From JBECKR01 sp040235415 (GTDB lineage Bacteria > Acidobacteriota > Polarisedimenticolia > Polarisedimenticolales > Polarisedimenticolaceae): a stretch of DNA of 20,507 bases. The notes under the pieces were generated by a model. The model did no database searches and was not told the DNA's origin. It saw only the letters and a list, made by a program, of their open reading frames with translations. Position numbers and translations under genes: made by a program. Below, piece by piece: positions 1 to 7,691 of this stretch (position 1 is its first letter; every line of letters starts with the position of its first letter). Location of the stretch: contig JBECKR010000017.1 of NCBI GenBank assembly GCA_040235415.1, forward strand, positions 1 through 20,507, read 5' to 3'.

Positions 1-1
1 G

Positions 2-340
2 TCCGAGGTCGATCTTCCCGACGGGCTCGGAACGGCGAGGGTCTCGCCGGCCGCGGGGGGTGCGGAGGTCGAGGTCGCGCTCGGCCCCGGCCGCGACGGG
101 GAGATCGTGCTGTCGTGGAATCCGGAAGTGCTCGCGCTGCGGGCCTTTTCCGTCCCCGGCGGCCTGTCCGGTCCGGTCGCGGTCGCTCCCGGCCGGATCG
201 ACTGGTCGGCGCCGGGCGGCCGTGCGGGAGTCGCGCGGTTCGCCGTCGTACGCATCGAGGACACGACGGTCGGCATCGCGACCCGAACGGGCGGGGCCCC
301 GCCCGCGGCGGTCGAGCTGCCGGTCGGGATCGCGCCGTGA
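2..340 (+). CDS. 3' end of an unidentified protein gene
   Basis: An open frame enters from the left edge and ends at TGA 338-340, giving the last 112 residues of a longer protein. The visible part is rich in Gly, Ala, Val and Pro with alternating hydrophobic residues, and reads like a beta-rich C-terminal domain; it contains no Cys, no clear membrane segment and no catalytic motif I recognise. I do not know the family. Frame choice rests on the absence of stops and on third-position GC bias. The overlapping frames in this stretch look like Arg-rich shadows. The next gene starts 93 bases downstream on the same strand, and the intervening bases hold nothing I can identify beyond the hairpin at the stop codon. 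Confidence 0.6.
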   Translation, partial: SEVDLPDGLGTARVSPAAGGAEVEVALGPGRDGEIVLSWNPEVLALRAFSVPGGLSGPVAVAPGRIDWSAPGGRAGVARFAVVRIEDTTVGIATRTGGAPPAAVELPVGIAP

Positions 341-349
341 GGCGGCGTG
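331..349 (+). terminator. GC hairpin with the stop codon in its loop
   Basis: Arms 331-337 and 343-349 pair over 7 bp (one G-T wobble) around the 5-base loop TGAGG, whose first three bases are the stop codon of the upstream gene. No U-tract follows, so this is at best a non-canonical terminator or an mRNA 3'-end structure. Confidence 0.3.
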
Positions 350-433
350 CTTCGGATTCCGGCCAACCATTCCGCCTCGGGCGTGTAGTTCGGATCAGCA
401 GGGAATGAGGTGGTTCCCGAGGGAGGCAGCGTC

Positions 434-1879
434 ATGGCAACGAGTCAAGGCGGATCGAAACGAACCAGGACCGGTTTCCTCGTGCTCGCCGGCGCGGCGG
501 TCGTCGCCGCCCTGGCGATCGTGTACTTCGGCGGCTTCTGGCCGCCGTCCGGGCAGGACGCGGCCGGGACGATCGGCGCGGTCCAAAAGTACCGCGCGGA
601 GCAGATCTCGGACTCGGACGTCGTCCTGACCGGCGACGCGGCCGCCGAGCCCGGATACGTCCCGGACGTCGAGTTCGTCGACGACGCGGCCGAGATCCAC
701 GGCTACGGCGCGCGACTCGCCAGCGCCGCCCAGGAGCTGGGGAGCAAGACGCTGCTCGAGCAGCGCAGGGCGGAGCTCGCGGCCGAGCTCGGCGCGACGG
801 TGAAGGCGCTCGAGAGCCGCAAGGCGGCGCTCGACGCACGCATGCAGCTCGCGATGCGCAGCCAGCTCGACTCGGCCCGCCAAGCGCTCGACGCGTACGC
901 GGCGCAGCTCGACGCGAAGACGCTGGCGGGGGCGAAGACGGAGCTCGGTCGCGCCGCCGAGATCCTCGAGGCGAAGTCCGAGCTCGACAGCAAGACGCTC
1001 GAGAGCGCCCGCCAGAGCCTCGAGTCGTGCTCGTCGACGCTCGCGGCCCGCACCGCGAATCTCGAGGCCGCGGCGTCGCTCGACAACCTCTCGAGCGCGC
1101 TCGAGAGCATGCGCGCCACGCTCGACAACCGCAACGCGACGCTCGACTCCGCGACGATGGCGCGTTTCTCGGCGGATCTCGGGAACGTCAACGACCGCCT
1201 CGAGGCCCGCAACCTCGCGCTCGCCAACCGCACGCTCGAGAGCCGCAGCGCCTACCTGCAGTCGGCGAGCCTCGAGGCGCGGACGCTCCTCGCGGCGAAA
1301 GACGAGCTCGGGGCGATGGCCCAGAAGCTCGACAGCCGCTCCCAGCTCGGGGCGAAGGAGCTCGAGAGCCTGTCGGCGTCGATGGCAGAGCTCGGAGCCA
1401 AGCTCCAGAGCCAGGCGGCGGCGCTCGAGAGCAAGGCGCTCGAGAGCATGAACGCGAGGCTCGAGGCCCGCGTGCTCGAGCAGAAGACCCTCGACGCCAT
1501 GACCGCCTCGCTCGACGCCTGCGCCAAGAGCCTCGACGCCCGGACGCTCGACGACAAGAGCCTCGAGAGCTTCGAGTCGCAGCTCGGCATGGCGTCGAAG
1601 CGGCTCGAGGCCCGGCGGCTCGAGGCGAGCTCGAGCCTCATGGCGAGCAGCCACCTCGATCTCGGAGCGATGAACCGCGTGCTCGAGCAGCGCTCGAACG
1701 TCCTCGGGCAGCGCACGCTGGACAGCTTCGCGGGCTACGTCGAGCGCGTCAAGGACTCGCTCGGCGCCCGCGACGCGCTCGGCAGCGCCCGGGCGCTCGA
1801 GAGCGCGCGGCAGCTCGAGGCGATGACCAACGACCTCGGAAGCCGGGTGCAGGCGCTCCAGAGCAAGGTCGCCGACTGA
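434..1879 (+). CDS. Membrane-anchored Leu-repeat (coiled-coil-like) protein
   Basis: 481 aa. The ATG at 434 is chosen because GGGAGG (421-426) lies just upstream; an ATG at 410 has no such site. Residues 13-35 form one membrane segment, followed by a linker to about residue 90. The remainder (about 390 residues) lacks proline and consists of blocks that begin with Leu plus an acidic or small residue: heptads such as LESARQS, LESFESQ and LDAMTAS, closed by 5-residue blocks such as LDSKT, LDAKT and LESKA. Blocks often group as 7+7+7+5 (26 residues) or 7+7+5 (19 residues). Two or three Cys are scattered in the helices. It is probably a long helical rod or amphipathic array projecting from the inner membrane into the periplasm. 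I recognise no named family; a structural or surfactant-like role is speculation. A strong hairpin terminator follows, so it appears to be transcribed alone or as the last gene of a unit. Confidence 0.8.
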   Translation: MATSQGGSKRTRTGFLVLAGAAVVAALAIVYFGGFWPPSGQDAAGTIGAVQKYRAEQISDSDVVLTGDAAAEPGYVPDVEFVDDAAEIHGYGARLASAAQELGSKTLLEQRRAELAAELGATVKALESRKAALDARMQLAMRSQLDSARQALDAYAAQLDAKTLAGAKTELGRAAEILEAKSELDSKTLESARQSLESCSSTLAARTANLEAAASLDNLSSALESMRATLDNRNATLDSATMARFSADLGNVNDRLEARNLALANRTLESRSAYLQSASLEARTLLAAKDELGAMAQKLDSRSQLGAKELESLSASMAELGAKLQSQAAALESKALESMNARLEARVLEQKTLDAMTASLDACAKSLDARTLDDKSLESFESQLGMASKRLEARRLEASSSLMASSHLDLGAMNRVLEQRSNVLGQRTLDSFAGYVERVKDSLGARDALGSARALESARQLEAMTNDLGSRVQALQSKVAD

Positions 1880-1908
1880 GCTTCCTCCTCCTCGGGAGCT
1901 CCGCTCCG

Positions 1909-1943
1909 GGGGACCCGCGGCCCCGGCCGCGGGTCCCCTTCTT
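1909..1943 (+). terminator. Rho-independent-type terminator
   Basis: A perfect 12-bp stem (1909-1920 with 1927-1938; 5' arm GGGGACCCGCGG) around a 6-base loop is followed by TTCTT. It lies 30 bases after the repeat protein's stop and upstream of the next gene's start. This is the most convincing intrinsic terminator in the window. Confidence 0.8.
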
Positions 1944-1953
1944 CGGCCGGGTG

Positions 1954-1959
1954 TAAGAT
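1954..1959 (+). promoter_or_regulatory. Possible -10 element TAAGAT
   Basis: TAAGAT stands out in GC-rich DNA 30 bases before the GTG start at 1990 and just after the terminator. I found no convincing -35 hexamer at the right distance. The call rests on position and on similar hexamers before other genes of the window. Confidence 0.25.
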
Positions 1960-1989
1960 CGCGCCCGACCGTCGCCGGGGGGCGCGCGT

Positions 1990-4944
1990 GTGAGGGTTCT
2001 CGGGCTGCCGTCGCTGCTGCTCGCGGCCGCGTTGGCGTCGACCGCCGCGACGGCCGCCGGCCACGACAGCCGGCTGTACCTCTACGAGACCGACCATCTC
2101 CGGCTGATCTACTACGACAAGCACCACGAGTACATCGTCGAGCACCTGGCGCGCTCGTTCGAGAACTCGCTGGCGTTCCACCGCCGTCTGTTCGACTACA
2201 CCCCCTCCGAGAAGATCGTCGTCCTGCTGCAGGACTTCGGCGATTACGGCCACGGCGGGACGTCGACGGTGCCCTGGAACTTCATCTCGATCGGAATGGA
2301 GCCGTTCGACTACGTCTACGAGACGATGCCCGCCAACGAGCGCATGAACTGGCTCATGCACCACGAGCTGGTCCACGTCGTCGCGACGGACAAGGCCGCC
2401 CCCGCCGACGCGCGCTTCCGCAGGCTGTTCCACGGCAAGGTGGCGCCGACCGACGACGATCCGATCTCGATGCTGTACAGCTACCTGACGAGCCCGCGAT
2501 GGTACGCGGCGCGCTGGTATCACGAGGGCATCGCGGTTTTCCTCGAGACCTGGATGTCCGGCGGGCTCGGTCGCGTGCTCGGCGGATACGACGAGATGGT
2601 GTTCCGTACGATGGTGCTCGAGGACCGGCGCTTCTACGACGTCGTGGGCCTCGAGTCCGAAGGTACCACCATCGACTTCCAGGTCGGACAGAACTCGTAC
2701 CTCTACGGAACGCGGTTCGTGACCTGGCTCGCCCTGACGTACGGACCCGAGAAGCTGATCGCGTGGTTCGACCGCGACGCCGGGAGCGCGCGGTACTTCT
2801 CGACGCAGTTCGAGAAGGTCTACGGCATGCCGCTCTCCGAGGCATGGTCGCGGTGGATCGCCTGGGAGCACGCCTGGCAGGCGCACAACCTCGAGCGCGT
2901 GCGGCGCTATCCCGTGACCGCGGACCGGCCGGTCACGCGCCGCGCCCTCGGCTCGGTGTCGCGCTCGTTCGTGGATCCCGTCCGCCGCCGCCTGTACGTC
3001 GCGGCGAACTACCCCGCGAAGCCGGCGCACGTCTCGGCCGTCGACCTCGACACCGGCGAGGAGCGCATCCTGACGAGCGTCAAGGGACCGGCGCTGTACT
3101 ACGTGACCTCGCTGGCCTACGACGCGGCCGGCGGCAAGCTGTTCTTCACGACCGACAACGCCCACGGCTGGCGAGACCTTCGCGAGGTCGACGTCGAGAC
3201 CGGGAAGAGCCGCCGGCTGTTGCGGGACTTCCGCGCCGGCGATCTCGTCGTCGACCGCGCCGACCGCTCGATCTGGGCGGTGCAGCACCACAACGGACTG
3301 TCCTCGATCGTCCGGATCCCCCCGCCGTACGACGCGTGGCAGACGCTGCTGACGCTGCCGTACGGCAAGGACGTCTTCGATCTCGACATCTCTCCGGACG
3401 GCTCCGTGCTGACCGCCTCGCTCATCGAGATCAACGGCCGGCAGCGGCTCGTGGAGCTCGAGACCGACCGGGTGCGGCGGGGGGACGGGACGTACGACGT
3501 GCTGTGGGAGTTCCGGAACAACTCCCCCGAGAACTTCGTGTTCTCCGAGGACGGGCGATACCTCTACGGCAGCTCGTACTACTCCGGGGTTTCGAACCTG
3601 TTCCGGTTCGACCTCGAGACGCGAAAGCTCGACGCCCTGACGAACGCCGAGACCGGCTACTTCCGCCCGACTCCGGGGCTCGACGGCGCCCTGGTGGCGT
3701 TCCGGTACTCGGCCGAGGGCTTCGTGCCCGTAACGCTGCCGATCGAGGTCCGCGAGGACGTCGAGGCGATCGAGTACCTCGGGCAGCGCGTCGTCGAGGA
3801 CCGGCCGATCGTACGGACGTGGAACGCCGGCTCCCCCCTCGAGGTCGACCTCGCCGCGGTCACGAAGTACTCGGGCGTCTACCGCCCGGGCGCGCACCTC
3901 GGGCTGGCCTCGATCTACCCGGTCGTGGAGGGGTACAAGGACTCCGCGGCGGTCGGGGCGAAGCTCGAGGTCACCGATCCCGTGGGCCTCGATCGGTTCG
4001 GTCTCACGGTCGCGTACTCGCCCGACGAGGCGCTTGCGGCGAACGAGCGGATCCACGCCATCGCGGAGTACCGCCACTGGCCGTGGACGTTCCGCGCCGA
4101 GCACAACGGCTCCGATTTCTACGACCTGTTCGGGCCGACGAAGGTCGGACGCAAGGGCACGGCCGTGACGGTCGACTTCGCGAGCTACCTCGTCAACGAC
4201 CGGCCGCGAACGCTCGAGGTCCGCTTCCGGGTCGGCGACTACCGCAACCTCGACCGCCTTCCGGACTACCAGAACGTCCCGGTGACGATCGACGCCTTCC
4301 AGGACGCGGCGGCGGCGCTGGAGTACAGCAACTTCCGCAGGACGATCGGCGCGGTGGACGTCGAGCGCGGACTCGGGTGGCGGCTCGCGGTCCGCGGCAA
4401 CTACGTCGACTCCGAACTGCTGACGCGGGCCTACGCCACTCTCGACGTCGGGCTCCCGCTCCCGATCCCGCACTCGACGCTGTGGCTGCGCCCGTCGATC
4501 GGGTACTCGTTCGGCGACCCCGCGAGGCCGTTCTCGAACTTCTACTTCGGCGGGTTCGGGAACAACTGGGTCGACCACGGCTCGGTGCGCCGCTACCGCG
4601 AGTACTACAGCCTCCCGGGCGTCGAGCTGAACGACGTCGAGGCCAACAACTACGGAAAGCTCACGATCGAGTGGACCCTTCCCGCGATCCGGTTCCGCCA
4701 CGCCGGCTGGCCCGCGTTGTACTCCAACTGGATGCAGTTCTCGCTGTTCTCCGAAGGGATCACGACGAACCGCAACGTCGATCTTCCGCGGCGCGACGTC
4801 CGCGACGTCGGGGCGCAGGTCGACTTCAAGCTCGTGATGTTCTCGAACCTCGAGTCGACCCTGTCGTTCGGGTACGCGATCGCCTTCGAGCCGGACCGTC
4901 CGCGTTCGACGGAGTTCATGGGCTCGCTCAAGATCCTGCGGTGA
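1990..4944 (+). CDS. Exported HExxH peptidase / beta-propeller / outer-membrane barrel fusion
   Basis: 984 aa from a GTG start, with a Sec signal peptide (residues 1-23, ending near TAA-G). An N-terminal peptidase-MA-like domain carries HELVH (H125, E126, H129) and, about 50 residues on, WYHEGIAVFLE (E179), the usual third zinc ligand in this gluzincin layout. Residues about 310-590 look like a TolB/WD-type propeller: repeated stretches of the type 'dlDTGEERILTS' and 'FSEDGRYLYGSSYY'. From about residue 620 to the end, alternating aromatic and charged strands suggest an outer-membrane beta-barrel of the surface-antigen kind. The product should therefore sit in the outer membrane with a periplasmic or exposed metalloprotease. 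The PrsW-like gene starts 7 bases after the stop, implying coupled translation. The metal site is seen in the sequence; propeller and barrel assignments are inferred from composition and repeat pattern. The substrate is unknown. Confidence 0.8.
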   Translation: MRVLGLPSLLLAAALASTAATAAGHDSRLYLYETDHLRLIYYDKHHEYIVEHLARSFENSLAFHRRLFDYTPSEKIVVLLQDFGDYGHGGTSTVPWNFISIGMEPFDYVYETMPANERMNWLMHHELVHVVATDKAAPADARFRRLFHGKVAPTDDDPISMLYSYLTSPRWYAARWYHEGIAVFLETWMSGGLGRVLGGYDEMVFRTMVLEDRRFYDVVGLESEGTTIDFQVGQNSYLYGTRFVTWLALTYGPEKLIAWFDRDAGSARYFSTQFEKVYGMPLSEAWSRWIAWEHAWQAHNLERVRRYPVTADRPVTRRALGSVSRSFVDPVRRRLYVAANYPAKPAHVSAVDLDTGEERILTSVKGPALYYVTSLAYDAAGGKLFFTTDNAHGWRDLREVDVETGKSRRLLRDFRAGDLVVDRADRSIWAVQHHNGLSSIVRIPPPYDAWQTLLTLPYGKDVFDLDISPDGSVLTASLIEINGRQRLVELETDRVRRGDGTYDVLWEFRNNSPENFVFSEDGRYLYGSSYYSGVSNLFRFDLETRKLDALTNAETGYFRPTPGLDGALVAFRYSAEGFVPVTLPIEVREDVEAIEYLGQRVVEDRPIVRTWNAGSPLEVDLAAVTKYSGVYRPGAHLGLASIYPVVEGYKDSAAVGAKLEVTDPVGLDRFGLTVAYSPDEALAANERIHAIAEYRHWPWTFRAEHNGSDFYDLFGPTKVGRKGTAVTVDFASYLVNDRPRTLEVRFRVGDYRNLDRLPDYQNVPVTIDAFQDAAAALEYSNFRRTIGAVDVERGLGWRLAVRGNYVDSELLTRAYATLDVGLPLPIPHSTLWLRPSIGYSFGDPARPFSNFYFGGFGNNWVDHGSVRRYREYYSLPGVELNDVEANNYGKLTIEWTLPAIRFRHAGWPALYSNWMQFSLFSEGITTNRNVDLPRRDVRDVGAQVDFKLVMFSNLESTLSFGYAIAFEPDRPRSTEFMGSLKILR

Positions 4945-4951
4945 GGGCGCC

Positions 4952-5956
4952 GTGACCGACCTCGCGATCCGGCTGCCCGTCGCGTGCCTTCCGGTGCTGT
5001 CGTTCCTCGCGGCGCTCGTGTACCTCGACAGCTACAAGCTCGTGCGCGCTCGGACGGTGCTGCTCGTGACGCTCGCGGGAGCGGCCGCGGCGGTCGCGAG
5101 CTGGTTCGTGCACGCCGCGCTCGCCGGCATCGTCCCGATCCCCGGTCCCGTGTACTCGCGCTACTTCGCCCCCTGGATCGAGGAGATCCTGAAGGCGCTG
5201 GTCCTGGTCGCCCTGATCCGGGGGCATCGCGTCGGGTTCCTGGTCGACGCGGCGATCTTCGGGTTCGCGATCGGGACCGGGTTCGCCCTGATCGAGAACC
5301 TGTACTACCTCGAGTCGCTGGCGGGGGCGCACCTCGGCGTCTGGATCGTCCGGGGCTTCGGCACCGCGATCATGCACGGCGGCGCCACGGCGGTGTTCGG
5401 CATCGCTTCGAGGGCTCTCGTCGAGCGCCGTCCGGGACCGCTCGCGCTCGTCCCCGGGCTGCTGCTGGCGGTCGCGCTGCATTCCGCCTACAACCACTTC
5501 TTCGTATCGCCCGTGCTGTCGGCGGCGGCGATCGTCGTCGTGCTCCCGGTCGCGGTCGTCTTCGTGTTCCGCCGCAGCGAGGCGAGGCTCAGGCGCTGGC
5601 TGGACGTCGGGTTCGACGCGGACACCGAGCTCCTCGAGCTGATCGAGTCCGGCCGGATCTCGGATTCCCCCGTCGGCCGCTACCTGCAGTCGCTGAGGGC
5701 GCGGTTCCGGGGCGAGGTCGTGGCCGACATGCTGTGCTATCTCCGGATCCACGTCGAGCTCGCGCTGCGCGCCAAGGGACTCCTGATGCTGCGCGAGAAC
5801 GGGTTCGAGATCGCGCTCGACGACGACACCCGCGAGCGGCTCGCCGAGCTCGACTACCTCGAGCGCAGCATCGGCCGCACCGGGCGGCTCGCGATGCTCC
5901 CGGTGCTCGACGTCTCCGGGCGGGAGCTGTGGCAGCGGCGGTTGCTCGGCGCGTGA
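4952..5956 (+). CDS. PrsW-like intramembrane protease
   Basis: 334 aa, GTG start. The ribosome site GAGGG (4943-4947) overlaps the TGA of the previous gene, so translation is probably coupled. About eight hydrophobic segments occupy residues 5-205. The motifs expected for PrsW/CPBP-type glutamic membrane peptidases are present: E77-E78-x-x-K81, then FALIEN (E115-N116), H142 in AIMHGG, and HSAYNH (H177). B. subtilis PrsW cleaves the anti-sigma factor RsiW, but no anti-sigma gene is next to this one. A charged, probably cytoplasmic tail of about 125 residues (208-334) extends beyond the usual family core and contains no motif I know. Pairing with an outer-membrane metalloprotease suggests a proteolytic relay or envelope quality control, which is inference from context only. 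Confidence 0.85.
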   Translation: MTDLAIRLPVACLPVLSFLAALVYLDSYKLVRARTVLLVTLAGAAAAVASWFVHAALAGIVPIPGPVYSRYFAPWIEEILKALVLVALIRGHRVGFLVDAAIFGFAIGTGFALIENLYYLESLAGAHLGVWIVRGFGTAIMHGGATAVFGIASRALVERRPGPLALVPGLLLAVALHSAYNHFFVSPVLSAAAIVVVLPVAVVFVFRRSEARLRRWLDVGFDADTELLELIESGRISDSPVGRYLQSLRARFRGEVVADMLCYLRIHVELALRAKGLLMLRENGFEIALDDDTRERLAELDYLERSIGRTGRLAMLPVLDVSGRELWQRRLLGA

Positions 5957-5964
5957 ACGCGCCG
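5947..5964 (+). terminator. Hairpin around the PrsW-like stop codon
   Basis: CGGCGCG (5947-5953) and CGCGCCG (5958-5964) form a perfect 7-bp stem with the tetraloop TGAA, which contains the stop codon TGA. There is no T-run. It may end transcription without a U-tract or protect the 3' end. The remaining 170 bases up to the convergent cytochrome gene hold a second hairpin and a doubtful coding remnant. Confidence 0.35.
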
Positions 5965-6122
5965 CCCGGCCGGCCCGGGAGGTCTCACGACCGCCGGATC
6001 CGGTCCGCGATGCCGCCGCTCGCGGGACCGACCAGGACGCGGACGTCCTCCGGCCGGAAAGCGCGGGTCCGACTCCGTTCGAGGGCCCGGCAGCCCGGCG
6101 CGGTAGTGCAGCAGCGGGTCGG

Positions 6123-6139
6123 GCATCGGAGCCCGATGC
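6123..6139 (-). terminator. Hairpin at the end of the cytochrome c gene
   Basis: GCATCGG (6123-6129), loop AGC, CCGATGC (6133-6139): a perfect 7-bp stem. On the minus strand it begins at the last base of the cytochrome stop codon TAG. There is no T-tract, so terminator function is uncertain. Confidence 0.4.
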
Positions 6140-6711
6140 TACGGCTTCGAGGTCCCGGTCGCCGACGGCGCCGCGGCGGCCGGGGACTCGGTGTCCGACG
6201 GCGTGCTTCCGCGCCACAGGGCGTCGACCTCGGGCGGCAGCGCGCTCATCTTCTGCAGGAACAGCGTGACCTCCCACATCTCGCGCTCGCTCATCGTCTC
6301 GCCGAAGGCGGGCATGGCGGTCCAGCGGATGCCGTGCCGGACCTTCCAGTACGTGTCCCCGGCGGGATCGTCCTCGACGCCGTGCTTCGCGAGCTGGGGC
6401 GGGTGCTGATACAGGCCGCGGGCGATGTTCGAGGGCTTGCCGTCGGCGCCTCCGTGGCAGACCTGGCAGTTGTCGCTGTACAGCCGAAGCCCGGCCTCGA
6501 GGCTCTCCGGGCTCGCGGTGACGGGGTTCGGCTCGGTCGGGGCCTGGCGCTCGAGCGTGGCGCGCAGCGAGGTCATCGCGGCCCAGCGTTCGATCGCCCA
6601 CGGCCTGGCGTCGGCGTTCGCCGGGATCCAGCCGAGCTCGATCGCGAAGAAGCCGGCGACGGCGGCGACGACGACCGTGACGATGATTCCGATCAGGATT
6701 CCCTTGCGCAC
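6139..6711 (-). CDS. Membrane-anchored monoheme cytochrome c
   Basis: 190 aa from a GTG start preceded by GGGAGG at 7 bases. An N-terminal hydrophobic helix (residues 4-25) acts as anchor or uncleaved signal, putting the heme domain in the periplasm. The heme site is CQVCH (C82, C85, H86), and M133 in TAMPAFG is the likely sixth ligand, giving a class I cytochrome c of about 100 residues. The spacing to M133, the WK.RHGI segment and the 'MPAFGETMSEREMWEVTLFLQKM' type ending resemble the c-type domains of cytochrome oxidase subunits and stand-alone electron shuttles. The last 30 residues are a Pro/Ala/Thr-rich tail. No oxidase or reductase gene is nearby, so its partner is not visible. The gene lies 105 bases downstream of the small DEVLEQL protein B on the same strand and could be read through from it. 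Confidence 0.92.
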   Translation of the reverse strand: MRKGILIGIIVTVVVAAVAGFFAIELGWIPANADARPWAIERWAAMTSLRATLERQAPTEPNPVTASPESLEAGLRLYSDNCQVCHGGADGKPSNIARGLYQHPPQLAKHGVEDDPAGDTYWKVRHGIRWTAMPAFGETMSEREMWEVTLFLQKMSALPPEVDALWRGSTPSDTESPAAAAPSATGTSKP

Positions 6712-6816
6712 CGCGAACCTCCCGGGTGATGCGCCTCGGCGGGCGCGTTGCGGTTCCTTTCGGAATCTAGCACTTCGCCCGCGAGCCGCGTCGGGAGCGC
6801 CGGGGTCCCCGGGCGG

Positions 6817-6996
6817 TCAGTCCCGGCCGTAGGTCAACTGCTCCAGGACCTCGTCCTCGTCGAGCCGGAACCGCAGCGTCTCGCCGGCGCTCGAGGCACC
6901 GCGCCCGAGCACCGCGCGAAGCGCCTCGAGGATGTCGTCGCGGAGCCCGGAGACCCGCGGTACCCCTTCCGTGGTGCCGGTCATCATGCTCGTCAT
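6817..6996 (-). CDS. Small protein B with C-terminal DEVLEQLTYGRD motif
   Basis: 59 aa. The ATG at 6996-6994 is strongly supported by GGGAGGG about 8 bases upstream on the minus strand. The N-terminus is MTSMMTGTTEG; residues 17-33 could be a short amphipathic helix, then a Gly/Ser linker, then FRLDEDEVLEQLTYGRD to the stop. There is no signal peptide or membrane segment, so it is probably cytoplasmic. Its last 17 residues match those of small protein A on the other side of the tetR-type gene. In the shared part several codons differ silently (Leu and Arg codons), which indicates selection on the peptide rather than a recent duplication or a DNA element. An operator-like palindrome lies 34 bases upstream of its start. 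I know no family with this motif; the role is unknown. Confidence 0.75.
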   Translation of the reverse strand: MTSMMTGTTEGVPRVSGLRDDILEALRAVLGRGASSAGETLRFRLDEDEVLEQLTYGRD

Positions 6997-7029
6997 CGTC
7001 CGTCCCTCCCGTGATCGTCGTCCTTGATC

Positions 7030-7048
7030 GGACCGACTAGTTGGTTTA
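7030..7048. promoter_or_regulatory. Operator-like palindrome upstream of small gene B
   Basis: GGACCGACTAGTTGGTTTA contains ACCGACT/AGTTGGT, with 6 of 7 half-site positions symmetric. It matches the site in the repressor's own promoter at 16 of 19 positions (opposite strand). It lies between the repressor stop and the start of small gene B, where a TetR-type repressor would block expression of B. I could not place a good promoter around it. Confidence 0.6.
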
Positions 7049-7079
7049 ACGCCAGGCCAAAAAAAAACCGCCACTCCCT

Positions 7080-7685
7080 TCAAGCGATGAGCGTCTCGAC
7101 GTACCGCCGAAAGCTCTCGAGCCCTCGCGCGACGTGGCTCCAGTCGCCGCTCGCCCGCGCGAGGAGGATCGATCCTTCGATGAGCGCGATGTGATGGTCG
7201 GCCAGGTCCTCCGCGCTCGGGGCGGTCTGCGGCCGGCGCTCCCGCGCGCGCTGCGCGACCGCGCGGAACAGATCGGCCGCGAGACTTCGCAGACGCTCGA
7301 ACTGCCCGGCCACGCGATCCCGGATCTCGGGGTGCGTCTCGGCGAGATCGACCGCGAAGTTCCCGAGCAGGCAGCCGTCGCGCCACAGCCCCTCCGCGAC
7401 CGCATCGACGTGGCGGAGGTACCCCCGGGCGCGCTCGATCGGGTCCGAAACCTCGAGGTAGGGCCCGCGCAGGACGCGCGCCGCCTGGCGCGCGAAGCTC
7501 TCGAGGACCGCGATCCCGAGCTCCTCCTTGCTCCCGAAGAAGTGGTAGAAGCTGCCCTTGCTGACGCCGGCCTCGGCGCAGATGTCGTCGACCGTGGTCG
7601 CCGGATACCCCTTGGCCAGCATGAGCTTGCGCGCCCCGTCGAGGAGCTTGTCGCGGGCCGTGGCTCGTGTCGTCGCGGTCGGCAT
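7080..7685 (-). CDS. TetR-family repressor, NemR/AcuR-like
   Basis: 201 aa from ATG 7685-7683. An in-frame TTG at 7703 would lie inside the operator and has no ribosome site, so it is not used here. The N-terminal helix-turn-helix spans about residues 12-58, with the TetR signature TTVDDICAEAGVSKGSFYHFF followed by SKEEL. The ligand domain contains GCLLGNFAVDLAETHPEIR (C105), the segment typical of NemR/AcuR-like repressors that respond to electrophiles or small organic ligands; in NemR cysteines contribute to sensing. A near-consensus promoter places the transcription start at or next to the A of the ATG, so the mRNA may be leaderless, which fits the absence of a Shine-Dalgarno site. An operator sits in the promoter spacer (autorepression), and a second lies upstream of small gene B. 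The nearest candidate targets are the two small genes and perhaps the cytochrome. Confidence 0.92.
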   Translation of the reverse strand: MPTATTRATARDKLLDGARKLMLAKGYPATTVDDICAEAGVSKGSFYHFFGSKEELGIAVLESFARQAARVLRGPYLEVSDPIERARGYLRHVDAVAEGLWRDGCLLGNFAVDLAETHPEIRDRVAGQFERLRSLAADLFRAVAQRARERRPQTAPSAEDLADHHIALIEGSILLARASGDWSHVARGLESFRRYVETLIA

Positions 7686-7691
7686 GCCCCG

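Noticed and set aside
395..4701. Very long minus-strand open frames (395-1654 and 1735-4701)
   Set aside because: They are antisense to well-supported plus-strand genes, Arg/Val/Glu-rich, without domains or ribosome sites, and arise because the high-GC codon pattern lacks stops on the other strand.
7059..7067. Run of nine A (T9 on the minus strand) as a terminator of the repressor gene
   Set aside because: The tract follows the repressor stop, but I found no inverted repeat directly upstream of it, so an intrinsic terminator is not supported.
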